Shown: piece after piece, positions 23,129 to 34,429 of the stretch
Layout of the letters: each line of letters opens with the position of its first letter
How positions within the stretch are numbered: the first letter of the stretch is position 1
Source: Nymphaea colorata
Lineage: Eukaryota; Streptophyta; Magnoliopsida; Nymphaeales; Nymphaeaceae
Direction of reading: 5' to 3'
Length of the DNA stretch: 64,000 bases
NCBI RefSeq assembly: GCF_008831285.2
Contig: NW_022204507.1
Span: forward strand, 744,001 to 808,000
The notes under the pieces: model-generated
Told to the model about the DNA's origin: nothing
What the model saw: only the letters and a program-made list of their open reading frames with translations
The model's database searches: none
Translations under genes and position numbers: made by a program

Positions 23129-25100
23129 ATGGCGACGAGCACTCCGAATCTGGAGTGCAGGATGTACGAGGCGAGGTACCCGGAGGTTGACCAGGCGGTG
23201 ATGATCCAGGTGAAGGACATAGCGGATATGGGCGCCTACGTCTCTCTCCTCGAGTACAACAACATAGAGGGAATGATCCTCTTCTCCGAGCTTTCTCGCC
23301 GCCGGATTCGAAGCGTCAGCAGCCTTATCAGGGTGGGCCGCCAGGAGCCCGTCATGGTCCTCAGGGTCGACAAGGAGAAGGGCTACATTGATCTCAGCAA
23401 GAGGAGAGTCTCGGAGGAGGACATCCAGGCCTGCGAAGAGCGGTACAACAAGAGCAAGCTCGTCCACTCGATCATGCGGCACGTCGCCGAGACGATGCAA
23501 ATGGATTTGGAGGTGCACCAAATTCGTTTCCTTTTTTCTGTTCTTTCTTCCAGGCATCTGTTGGAATTTGGTGAAATTTCATGGAGATAAATTTCAGTGG
23601 TATACTTTTTGTGTTTTTTTTGTTTTTGACCGCCTATTAGTTGATTACTTTCTACCGTATTCTTGTACTCATGTGTCGTTCCTATGTTGAGGTTGTTTGG
23701 AGACAACCGAAGTCATTTTGTTTTACTGTGCAGAGGAGATTGTTGATTTGGTATATTTTAATGGGCATACTTTTGCTAAGGATATAATTTTAGCTCATTT
23801 ATTGTTTAGTTGTTGTCTGGATTATACTTGGTATTCGTGATTTAATTTTTGGCGCTAACGGGCTGCATATTTGTTCTGAAGTATAGTAGTGATTGTAATT
23901 CTGGTGAACTTGTACCAATCTACTTTTCAAGAGCACTCTATTCACGGGTTTTGAGTTGTTTATTGCCTTATCATTTTGTGTTCCTGCTTTTTTTGCTCTT
24001 ATTTTTTGTTGGATGGGCAATGAATTTTGTGTTTGTTGCTTGATTTGGTGTTCGACATTGTCCTGCGACTCGAATAAGTCATTTTTTTAGGTTTATTTTT
24101 CTTGCTTCAGCTAGATCTTGTTAGAAATTGATGTTGATTCCTGTTGAAGGTGGTTTTCCAGTTTCGCTCTTGTATGCTGGATTTCCTTGCTCTGTGAGTA
24201 GGTTTGGGATGCAATTTCCTGTTTGTTAAACATGGTCTAGACAGTTAACATACCTTATCTAATGTACATGTTACATTTTATTGATATTATCTAATACTAA
24301 TATTACTTCGGATTTGGGAGTAGGGACATGCATGCTTAGGGCAAGAATTTTGGTTCTTATGATTTCCTTTCTTCCCCCTCGAATTTTGGATTCATATTTA
24401 TTGGATCAAGAAGAAGAAAATTCCTGCCAAGTTCTTAGGAGATCCCTGTGCACCTGGCTAGGTAGTCAGACTTATGAACTTCAAGTTAGAGGAGGTCAAG
24501 GGTTCAATACCTTGGGCTGGTACTGGTATCTTAGCAATTAGGTAATGAATGCCTAATTACTGCTTGTGTAGAGAAAAAAGAAAATATGAGTTGTTTGAAA
24601 CTTCAATGACCATGTGTAATAAGATAATTGAACTGGATCAAGTTGCCACTTTGCGATGTATACTTAAATATCATTAGGAGCAATGGAACTTCTTAAGGGC
24701 CAAGGTGTCAATTTAATACTTGCAAACATTGATGACAACACAAACACTGTTTGTCATTCCATGGACAAGTTTTCAACATAGAAGTGTGAAGAAAATGGCA
24801 CTACGTATTGATTTGTGGAATTTGGCACTAGTTTTTTAAGGTACTTATTTTTCATTTGTTTAACTTCAACTTCCAAGCTTAAGGTTCCTCTTTTCTCACT
24901 ACATTTAATTTGATATTTAAACAATGGAGTTGTCTAGTCTTCATATATTGATGGTATGATTTAGTAATGTACCTGGTCAAAGCTGAAACTCCTGACATTC
25001 TTTAAATAGTGATGTACATAGAGAGCTACAGGTCAATTGGTTGTTGTTCATATTTGCAAAAGGCTATGTGTCTTTCTCTCTCTCTCTCTGTCTCTCTCTC

Positions 25101-25131
<31 letters not shown>

Positions 25132-28100
25132 TGTGCACACACACACACACATTTGTTTTTGGTTCTGTTTAGGTTGTTCTATGTGAGTATCAATTGTCAT
25201 TTGCACATTGAGAACTGAAGAATTTCTGTGGACCTGCAATCATATTGTTACAAAGTTCGGGTTGCCTCTAAGTCTCTACATTTCAGCAGCTTTTTCCCCC
25301 TCTTTTAATTCTTTCTGATGTTGCTGCTTGTGTCTAAATCTCTACATTTCAGCCACTTTTTTCCCCTTTATAATTCTTTGTGTTACTTTGATAGTGTCAA
25401 GAGCACAATGTAGGTTGTACGTTTCATACAATACGGAGCCTTTTTGTATGATACATACCATCACTTTTTGAATTTGCGATACAATACACCACGTGTAGCG
25501 CAAACATGTGGTGTATTGTATGTGTATCATATGACCACACCTACTTTTTTTTTTTTTTTTTTCTTCTCCTATCTTTTCAGTTATCTTTGTTCCCTCTTTT
25601 CTCTTTCTTCCGTATTTTATTTAATAAAACTTTGAATTTTGTATGAGCTAAAGGTAATCCTGATAAAAAATTTAAGTGCGGGTTTGGCTCGACATGGCAC
25701 CTGACTCGGTTTGACCTATGTCACATGAGTGTGGGGTGCGGGATGCTTCACCAATTTTGGCGCACCCGTGGGACTTAGTGTGTAACACTTAAAACTTTTT
25801 TGATGTGTTATGGATCTTATGATTTACTTATTATGTAGATCATGTTATAAATTATGTTTCTTGATGCCTTAGATCATGTTGTGCTCCTATATGATTTTAT
25901 GACTTCTTAATGATTGTGAAGTAACTTCCTAGTTCCTTCCTATAATATATATATATATATATATTATTTTTCCTGATTTTTCGCTATTTTTTATTTTTTA
26001 AATTAAAAAATAATTTTATGAGACACTTACGATACTTTACGATACAACGTATCTATTCACCACAATATTGTAAAAGGCGTATCGTAACGTGTATCGGTAG
26101 GGCCGACCTATACACTACCTATACACTGTACCGTAACGTGTCGTAAACGTAGCGTAACATATTATAAATTAATTTTTTAATCCATAAAAAATTTTAAAAA
26201 TTAGAAAAAATAGAGAAAAAATCGATAAAATTATGAAAAACAAAAAAGAAATTGACAACAACGTGTTCTATATATAAAACAAAGCTCATCACATCATTCA
26301 TAAGCCATAATGTATTAACAACACATTTAGAAATGACAAATAAGAAATTCATAATAACACAATAAACATCCATCACAACATTAAAGTTTAAACTTTAAAG
26401 TGTTTTATATTACATTACAAGTTTACAACAAATAATATATTATGATTATCAACAATCAAGATCCCATCATCCCCACGGGCCATGAGTAAACCTTCTTATC
26501 CACAAGCGAGTTCTGCTCTAAATCGACGATTTATTACATAAATGGGTGACTGGTAAAACTTTCCCTTATCACAACTTTTAAACATGTTTAGAAAGAGGGA
26601 GAGAGGTTCTTTTGTAAAAAACCACAAAAAAAAATCATTTCGTACTTGTATCATACGATACAGGGTTGTATCGGGTGTATCGTACGATACGCCCCCCATA
26701 TCGCACGATACAACTGATATGCCTACGATACACAAGCGTATCGTGTATCGTAGGCGTATCATATAGGTTTTTCAAACCTATACAATACGTATCGCACGAT
26801 ACGGATAATACTGATTCACCTAACCAATACGGCTTAGAATACGTGTTTTTTAACATTGGCGCAAAGGTCAAAGGAGTTTATTGATGTCATTATATATGTC
26901 AAGTCTCAAAACCTTGTTTTTTGAATGTGAAACACTTTTTTATTGTCCAGTTAAGAAACCTTGAGGTTTAATTGCTCTTTCATTTTGCAGGATCTTTACA
27001 TTCATGTTGGGTGGCCATTGTACAGAAAATATGGGCATGCTTTTGAGGTAAGCACCACATTATGAAATGATTAAGTGTAATGATGACATTGTGGGATTAA
27101 CTTCTGTCTTTCTTGGTTTTCCCTATATGCAGGCATTCAAGTTGATAGTGACCGACCCTGATTCAATTTTAGATTCCCTTACTAGGGAAGTTAAAGAAAT
27201 AGGACCTGATGGGCAGGAAGTAAGCAATCCTGAACTTTTTTCCCTACATTCAGTTAAACTTTGCTGCCTTTTGTAATTCCTGTCCTTGTTCTTGTTCAAG
27301 TTGACAAAAACAATTCCAGCATTATCAGAAGATGTCAAAGATGCTTTGGTTAAGAATATCAGGAGGAGGATGACTCCTCAGCCTCTCAAGATTTCTGCTG
27401 ATGTTGAGATGAAGTGCTTTCAATTTGATGGTGTCCTCCATATTAAGGTTCAGTTTTGTCTTGCCCTTTCTCTTTTTAATAGGATCTTCTGTTTTCATAG
27501 TATTTTGAAATGTTTTAGGTGGAGAAATATTTCCACATTTATTTTCCTTCTCTCCTACAGGAAGCCATGAGAAAAGCTGAAGCAGCTGGCAATGCTGACT
27601 GCCCAGTAAAAATCAAGCTGGTTGCACCACCTCTTTATGTTCTCACTACACAGACCCTTAACAAGGTATACCAAAAAAATCTCCTCGTCAACTAATTTCC
27701 TGATAAGTTCTTGTGCTGCTGATGGGCGTGCAAATACCATGGTAGTTGATGGCAAAATTAAAATATGACCACATGGGAGATCAACAAATTATTTTTCTTT
27801 TTAAAACAGTGCACCAAAAAAATTGCAGCTGAGATAAGCTTTAATTTCTCACAGGTGTCTATTAGAAACAGGAGAACTGGGACACTTAACACCCACATTT
27901 ATATTTGTAGAGGAGAAAATGGGGGGGGGGGGGGGGTGTAGATTAGGTCAAAACATATAGATAGATCAGAAGGTTGTTCTACCCAAGTAATGGTGTAATT
28001 TGTGAATCTAAGAATAAGTAAAATGATCCAAAACTGTAGGAAGAAAACATAGTATGCTAGTCATTTGAAAATGTCAGGCAGTAAAATCTGTTGTTTTGAC

Positions 28101-30685
28101 TGCTTGTCTATAGATTCCAGATCCTGCAACTTGTGATGGACTTTTTCTTGTGTGATTTTTTGATTAAATGATATAGACCCATGATTTTTTTCAGCTGAAG
28201 TTTCCAAAAATATCATTGTGTTGCATTACTTAATGCTTTCATTGCAAGCTTTTGATGTTAATGTGGCTGTTGAGCAGGAGCAAGGTATATCAGTCTTAAA
28301 TGCAGCAATCAAAGCTTGCACAGAAGCAATTGAAAGCAAGAAAGGAAAACTTGGTGTGAAGGAAGCCCCTAGAGCTGTAAGCTTCTAAGCTCTAACTATG
28401 ATTTTAGGACGGATATTTAGGCACACAAAATCTAAGTATTTCTTTTTGTATTCTTGAAAGTATGCAAGCTCATTCCTGCCACAATTTTGAAGCGAATGTC
28501 AGGCTTTGAAATACTTAGTTTTTTTTTGTTTGATTTTAGATGCAGTTACTGCATACATTTTCTCATTTTATGGTTGATATGCATCACACTCAATACCATG
28601 CCACCATCTTATTAAGCATTTTAGTATAGCTTCATTATTTTACTTGTTCTATGCAAAACATAGGTATGACACTTGTATTTGTTCTTAAACTAGTACACCC
28701 AACTAAACTTTATGCGAAAAGAAGCTACAGTTTATCCAATTATGTCTAAACCTGCCACGTCCAATATGTGTCCTTAATGTTTTTCTTCCTGAAGTGCATG
28801 GTTGAGCACAGTTAAACTGATAATCATATGTCAGGTGGTAGGAACACCCTTATGTGCAACTCGTGTCTTATGAAGCAAGTCCATTGTCGGGTTTAACCTG
28901 TTGATTATTGGCGAGGACTTAAAATGTAAATGCCTGGGTTCATATTTAGTTTGTGAAACATGTTTCTTACCTGAGTAGGTTTGTCGAGGATTGGCTCTGG
29001 CCTTTTGTGATTGTCAGGTTGAACTGGGTGACGTTAGGTATGGCAGATGCATTTCTGCTTTGGCATGGGGCACAAATTTCAGATTTGTTGTTAGGTCAAA
29101 CTGGGTAACATTAGGTATGACAGATGCATTTCTGTTTTGGCATGGAGAAACAAATTTCAGACTTATTACCTAATCAGACTTATTACCTAAGTCACCTGCA
29201 TGTGTCATTTTGGTGCCCGTACCCGCATGGACGTCATGCAGGTGCAGGTGCGGGTGCGGATTCGTCTCGGACGCGGCACCAGACAAGTCCCATGTGGTCA
29301 GCCGCACGGGATTAAAATTGTCGCCTTTTCGGCACACACTCGACTTCGGTCAACGGCAAGTTGGTGCGGTCAGCATGCGCAGAGGACATTTTCTTGTTTA
29401 ACTTTACTTTTATGTTTTAAAGTATAGACCCTAAAGCTCACGAGTGAAAGGGTTTACGTGTGAGGCATTGGAGAGCCACCCACCTCCCTCGACCTCCTCC
29501 TTTCATTCGGCGATTCCTCAAACAATTACTCCGTGAGAATCTGGTTTTTCCAGGGGCCCTCCTTCCTCCATCACCTGGCAACATCAGTGTTCAACGACAG
29601 ACAAAAAAAATCTGCGACAGCAGTGCTTGACAATGAGAAGTGACTGGCGATGATGATTTTTGTTTTGTTTTGTTTCTTAAGTTCTTCACTTGTTCATTGT
29701 TGTTATATGTCTTTTATTAAGGTATTTTATATTCTTTTGCTTCTTTATTTCATACAATATTAATCTATTTCAGTATTTCTGTTCCAGAGATGCTTTTTCT
29801 GTTGAGTTATGCTGTCCGAGCCATGCTTTTTCTGTTGAGTCATTTTTGTTCTTAGTTATATATTAGTTATTAGTTATATCTTAGTTATTAGCTTTTTTGT
29901 TTGTGCTTGTTGGAGTTTTTAACTTTTAAATCTAGCAGCTGTGCAGCTAAGAAAGTCATGTGAGATGCTGTTTTTGAGTTACATTATATTAGTTCCTACG
30001 TGTGCAGCTAAGATATATATTAGTTATTACCGAATGCTGTTTTTGTGTTTTACTCTTTTGAGTATTATCTAGCGGCCTTGCAATTCACTGCACATGTAGG
30101 AAACTAGCAAAACTATACTTGTAACTTATAATGTTGTTATGTACTTTTGGTTGAAATTATATATATGTATGTATATCCTAACTTGGCATAAGGGGTATGC
30201 TTCACAGGAAGCATCCGATCTTTTAGATCGGATTCTCACTGTACATTAAAAAGAAAAAAAAAAAAGGCATCGGGAGTGTCCGATACACTGCAATGTGCAG
30301 GGAGAGGGGAGGCCGTCGCCTCCCCTGGTGACGCCTGGCAAGGAGTCGCTGGCAGTTCTGGGCAGCTGGCAACGCTTTGCCAGGCGTTGCCAGCACCAGG
30401 AAGGGGAGTCGATGGCCTCCCCCAAAACAATTTGCCCCAGGGGCAAATTGTTTTTCTGAAAGGCGGAGAGTGGCATAGCCTTCCCACTGGAATTCCTTTT
30501 GCAGTGGGGAGGTGCCGTCACCTCCCATGGCGGCTCCGGCGATGTTTGCTGGGGCCTCTCTGGAGGCAAGGCACCCACCATCGAGTGCCTGGCTGCTGGT
30601 GAGGCCCCAGCGGGCATCACTGGAGCTGCCAGGGAGGTGATGGCACCTCCCCTTACCATCATACGCAAATAGCTTGTCGTAAGGG

Positions 30686-30729
<44 letters not shown>

Positions 30730-31217
30730 ACACCTTTACTGAAATTTTTTTGGAATTTGCTGCACCCCACACTCAAGTGACATAGCTTGTTACTGAAGCC
30801 ATAACTCAAGTGCGTCTAATCTCTGCATGCTTTCTAATTTTCTGACAAAAGTCGTGTCAATGCATGAGGACTCTTGTTCTATGTTTTTTTTAGTTTTGCT
30901 ATGGGAATTGTAGGATGTCTAAGACATTTCTCTGATTAAATATTCTCATGTTTAAGGTGGAGGTTCTGCAGTTTTAAGTTCTTCATTCGTTCCGTTTATC
31001 TTTCCATGTCTTTAATTAGCCATTTGCCTCTTAACAAAACAAAGCCATGATATCTTCTTTCCAATAGGTGAGTGAACATGAGGATAAGCGGCATCTGGAG
31101 CAATTCACGAAGTTGGCTTTGGATAATGAAGAGGTCGATGGAGATGATGAAGACGAGGAAGATACAGGAATGGGAGAGATTGACGTTGAAAATGCAAATG
31201 TAGGGATTACAGAGTGA
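23129..31217 (+). CDS. EIF2A: Eukaryotic translation initiation factor 2 subunit alpha (seven coding exons)
   Basis: This is the regulatory subunit of the eIF2 GTPase, which brings initiator Met-tRNA to the 40S ribosome in the cytosol. The exons are 23129-23512, 26991-27047, 27133-27219, 27301-27447, 27561-27665, 28278-28376 and 31068-31217, all with GT..AG introns. Together they give 342 residues, close to other plant eIF2alpha proteins. Residues 17-90 form the S1 domain. The kinase target is Ser56 in [10 protein letters not shown], matching human Ser51, and the kinase-docking motif KGYID sits at 84-88, so GCN2-type control is expected. The helical domain (exons 1-4) and alpha-beta domain (exons 4-6) follow, then an acidic tail ([11 protein letters not shown]). 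All introns are phase 0. No damaging change was seen. The symbol follows plant usage; the animal name is EIF2S1. Confidence 0.97.
24455..24545 (+). repeat. Possible tRNA-derived SINE fragment
   Basis: The bases tggctaggtagt (24455-24466) resemble a pol III A box. ggttcaatacc (24501-24511), preceded by ggaggtcaag, resembles a B box with two mismatches. The spacing of about 35 bases is right for a tRNA-like head. No poly-A tail or target duplication was found, so this is tentative. Confidence 0.35.
25072..25151. repeat. Compound microsatellite (TC)n then (AC)n
   Basis: A TC/TCTG run passes directly into a CA run in intron 1. Frames across it are low-complexity and not genes. Confidence 0.9.
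25479..25521. repeat. Inverted repeat with 17-bp arms in intron 1
   Basis: The arm atacaatacaccacgtg (25479-25495) pairs with 25505-25521 with one mismatch across a 9-base loop. Confidence 0.75.
26651..26810. repeat. Cluster of ten cgatac/gtatcg motifs with an 18-bp-arm hairpin
   Basis: The hexamers cgatac and gtatcg occur five times each within about 150 bp. Inside the cluster the arm gatatgcctacgatacac (26716-26733) pairs with 26743-26760 with one mismatch, across a 9-base loop. Looser versions of the motif reach back to about 26020. The origin is probably a non-autonomous mobile element or a short satellite. No terminal repeats were confirmed. Confidence 0.7.
27921..27936. repeat. Homopolymer of 16 G in intron 5
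   Basis: An uninterrupted run of G lies in the fifth intron. Its length is liable to be misread in sequencing. Confidence 0.85.
29019..29172 (+). repeat. Two-copy tandem repeat, period 77 bp
   Basis: A unit containing aactgggt, ttaggtatg, cagatgcatttctg and acaaatttcaga appears twice in a row. The matching point aactggg is at 29022 and 29099, with several substitutions between copies. Confidence 0.8.
30260..30660. repeat. GC-rich block built of small hairpins
   Basis: It is GC-rich in an otherwise AT-rich intron. Three perfect 8-bp stems with 4-base loops of the form ggRgaggYg-NNNN-complement occur at 30306-30325, 30507-30526 and 30632-30651. A 31-base near-perfect palindrome, with 15 pairs around one central base, spans 30424-30454. 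Another stem, tggcaacgc with gcgttgcca, lies near 30367-30392. Open frames over it are probably by-products of composition. It may be an inserted element of unknown class. Confidence 0.65.
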
Positions 31218-31440
31218 AAATTGGGTTGATAGCCAATTCATTGTTTTTGGAATCGTTTGTATAAAACCCGTGTTCTTGTTGGGATTTTTTCTGTTCTTTG
31301 TGCCTTTTCTTGCAGTGCCTTGGAATGGCAACTTGTGAGCACAAGCATGTAATCGGATGGCGCTAGTCTTCTCTGCTTTATTTAGTTATACAATTTTGTT
31401 GCCGCTTTTTTCCCTCCGTCATGCACAAGAAATACCTGCT
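31218..31440 (+). other. Probable 3' UTR of eIF2alpha
   Basis: The T-rich sequence after the stop codon is typical of a plant 3' UTR. No single strong AATAAA signal was seen, so the cleavage site is not assigned. Confidence 0.5.
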
Positions 31441-34429
31441 AAAATTTCGATAGAAATAATGTATATGAGACATTCAGTCTATTATGAGGCGCGGAGGCAT
31501 TGAGTCTATTATCAGGCGTTCCTTCCAATTTTGTCTGATGTTTCGCATAGGCCTTAAGGCGTTGAAGTACAAGTTCTATGATCAGAATGATGAAATATAT
31601 AAATATTTTATAGAAAGCAATGAAAAAGTCTTTTAATAAAAAATAAAATAACAGGCAACGAGTTGAAAAGTAAGATGAGCTCTTGTTAATAATTTTTGTC
31701 CATAGTATCAAGTTGTATGTACAATAGAATATAAAATAAATATAGACAATTAAAAAATCATATTGCAAGCAATTCGTTTCCAAGTCGATCGGTCCTAGCA
31801 TGAAAATCTCGTCAATTCAGTTTGCCCAAAATACAATTTTAGTGTAGTTCAAGTGTACAATTGATAATAAAATAATCCAAAACGTCAATTGCCGCAACTT
31901 GTCCTAGCCAAGGCTTCTACGCATGGTTCAAGTGTACAATGAATATAAAATAAATCAAATCCTCAATTGTCATGTAATACTAACGTTCACAAATAAACAA
32001 CTAAAACAAAATCATGATGAAAACAATTTAAAATACATGTGAAGTCTTAATAATTTTTACACGTAAAGAATTTCTTGTCAAATTGACCTGTCCTAACGTC
32101 TTTTACATAGCATTGTACAATTGGTTCTTGCTATACCGCCTCTAAAAACTTCGTTGCAATAATTGATACTGTTAAGCTAGGTTTGTTTGTGGCATTTTTT
32201 TTTTCAAACTTTAACCATCAATTGCACAAATGTTTCAATAAGAATCTTAAAAACTCAACTTGATATACACAGAAGCTCAAATTATTGAGGTACTCAATAA
32301 TAAGAATATATGAGAAACATGGAAGCAACAATAAATGAGAAAGAAAGAAAGCGACGACTACATATTTATAAAAATTTCATCTAGCAAATCAATATTACAA
32401 GTTGAAAAAAACTACAACAATAAATGAGAAATAAAGTAAGTGAAAAGATAGGTCAGCTATTTATAACGATTTGATGTCTCAATTCAATATTACAAATTGA
32501 AAAAAATAATAATAATAAGTCTCTCAATTGTTAAAAACTAAGACTTTTAATTCACATATTCTGTCAGCGTAATGAGCTGACCAAAAGTTGACTCAAATCT
32601 TGATGCCTTTAAGAGTTCAAAAACCTATGAACCTTTTTGACTCATGAAACCATATTTGCAGATAAGAACACAAGATTTTGAGTTAGTTTATTGACAAAGA
32701 TGATACGTCCATGATACATTTTCAAACTTAAAAATATGGGCTTCAAACAAAAGATCTCTGACATACAATGGTAGCCAAGGCTTGTTCCTTGCATATACAT
32801 ATGGTTCTTTTATTAATGATTACAAGGCAGACAAGCTTATTAACTAAAACATTTAAATTAAACAGCATAATGAGTTCAGGTGAACATGCAATTTTTTGTA
32901 CTTGTCACACCATATTGAGCCAGCTCATTATTGTTGATCGGAGTTCATTTGTAAAGCTCATTGTTTGTCAATATTTTACTGTGGTGAAGACAAAATCTGG
33001 TTGCGCTTATAAATTGAATTGATTCACACTGCCAGTGAAATTATTTCTCTAGTCTCCTCTAACTTCAGTCTTGTTCTTGATGAATACTTGTTGTAGTTGT
33101 TGATTAATTTCTGCAGTCTGTGACTCCGTCTCACATTTCTTTCAACTTAATACAATATAAAGAATTAGAAGATCGTGGTTGTTTGTAGCCAATCCCTGCT
33201 AACGTATTGTCCTAATCCAAACGAGTTGTGCACAATAGATAAAGGCAATGACTTTATCTGGTAGCTACTTTCCAACAACACCTTTTGATTGATTGTGGTT
33301 TGAAGTTCTCGATGGGCTATTGGGGAAGCCGTGAAGGAACTTTGCTCCTACCTTACAGCAATACTTCTGTTTGGATTTATAGTCCAGCACATAGCTTTAG
33401 CATATTATGCTGGTAAGTTCGAGAAGCAAATATTTTTTTACCACTATACTTTCTTAGGTACTACCATCATTCTTATAACATTTTGTTGTTGCGATAGTTA
33501 AACAAAGTCTTTTTTTTTTTTGGGTTATAAAAGAATTGAATGTCAGTAAGGGTTGCGACACTTCTTTAGTTTGAATATTCTTATTATTATTATTATTTAA
33601 AGTTGAAAGTTTGACTAGCAAAGTTTATTTTTTCTATTCATTTTAGATTGGCCAGTAGTTTATGGATGGCAAACTATATGTTTTGAATCTGTGGCCGATT
33701 CAAAGGTACCATATGTCAAATCTTTTTACAATACTTTAATTTTTATATTTTAAATCAATTATTATGTGTTTTTATTTATTTTTTCAAAATAAAATTCTTA
33801 AATATTTTTCCCAATTCACAAACTGATTTTTACAACATTGTTTACATCTAAGATTTTGTTTTCAAAGAACTGAAAAAGCCTCGGTCAAGGATGAGACCAC
33901 TCAATGGCCTTGCTCTGTAGACATAAACTCTGGACTGCATTCAAACACTGTATATCTTATTGGCCAATAAACATTATAATTATCAAATGCAAACTAAAGC
34001 AGTTATGATCAACTAACATATTACAATGTTAAGCATTTTTCTACTAAATATTCTAAAGCATTTATTTATTATTTTTATATTAAAAACCATCACAAGCATA
34101 TATGGAAAGAAAAATACCCCCACATTAGCTACCATCCAAAATGGGGAGTATGAAAAGCAATCGAGGGTTCAGATTATGCAATATTCACCCACCAATACGT
34201 CTTACCAGGGGGTGCTTTGAAGCATCACCATTACCCATGGCGTACATTAATAGTAAATTTAACTGTTTTCTTTGATTTCTAATGGTAATTTTGTCAACAA
34301 TGAGTTGGTAACTATTGGAGTCATACTAGTTCCACTTGTTCAAAATTCAATTGATATCCCATAAGTCACTTGTTTCATATCATAACCATATTTTCCTTGA
34401 TTATTCTAGTGCAATCGGGATTTCTAAAT
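31441..34429. other. AT-rich intergenic region, nothing firmly recognised
   Basis: Three loosely similar copies of gtacaat-(a)-gaatataaaataaat occur near 31718, 31852 and 31935, suggesting an old tandem repeat. An open frame at 32768-33022 (84 codons) shows no family motif. The left terminus of the CACTA element should lie in or near this stretch, but no CACTACAAGAAAA-type end was found. Confidence 0.5.

Larger units (their letters stand above)
23513..26990 (+). other. Intron 1 of eIF2alpha (3,478 bp), repeat-rich
   Basis: Donor gtgcac and acceptor ttttgcag flank it. It contains a possible SINE (24455-24545), TC and AC microsatellites (25072-25151), a T run (25542-25561), and a zone rich in GATAC/GTATC motifs (25400-26850) that holds two hairpins listed separately. 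No separate gene was recognised. Confidence 0.85.
28377..31067 (+). other. Intron 6 of eIF2alpha (2,691 bp)
   Basis: Donor gtaagc and acceptor ccaatag flank it. It holds a two-copy 77-bp tandem repeat (about 29019-29172), a GC-rich stretch near 29210-29390, a second GC-rich palindromic block (30260-30660) and a (TA)n run (about 30691-30727). No gene was recognised. Confidence 0.85.

Noticed and set aside
22891-23706. Minus-strand frames opposite eIF2alpha exon 1
   Set aside because: They are shadows of the GC-rich first exon; the plus-strand frame has the conserved protein.
24440-24545. Functional tRNA gene
   Set aside because: The B-box-like motif has two mismatches and no full cloverleaf or acceptor stem could be paired, so only a SINE-like fragment is suggested.
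30223-30668. Minus-strand 140-codon frame in intron 6
   Set aside because: It is explained by the GC-rich palindromic block. No known family is recognisable and the text is Pro/Ala/Ser-rich.
32768-33022. 84-codon open frame between eIF2alpha and the CACTA element
   Set aside because: It shows no motif, neighbour or promoter support and is probably a chance frame.
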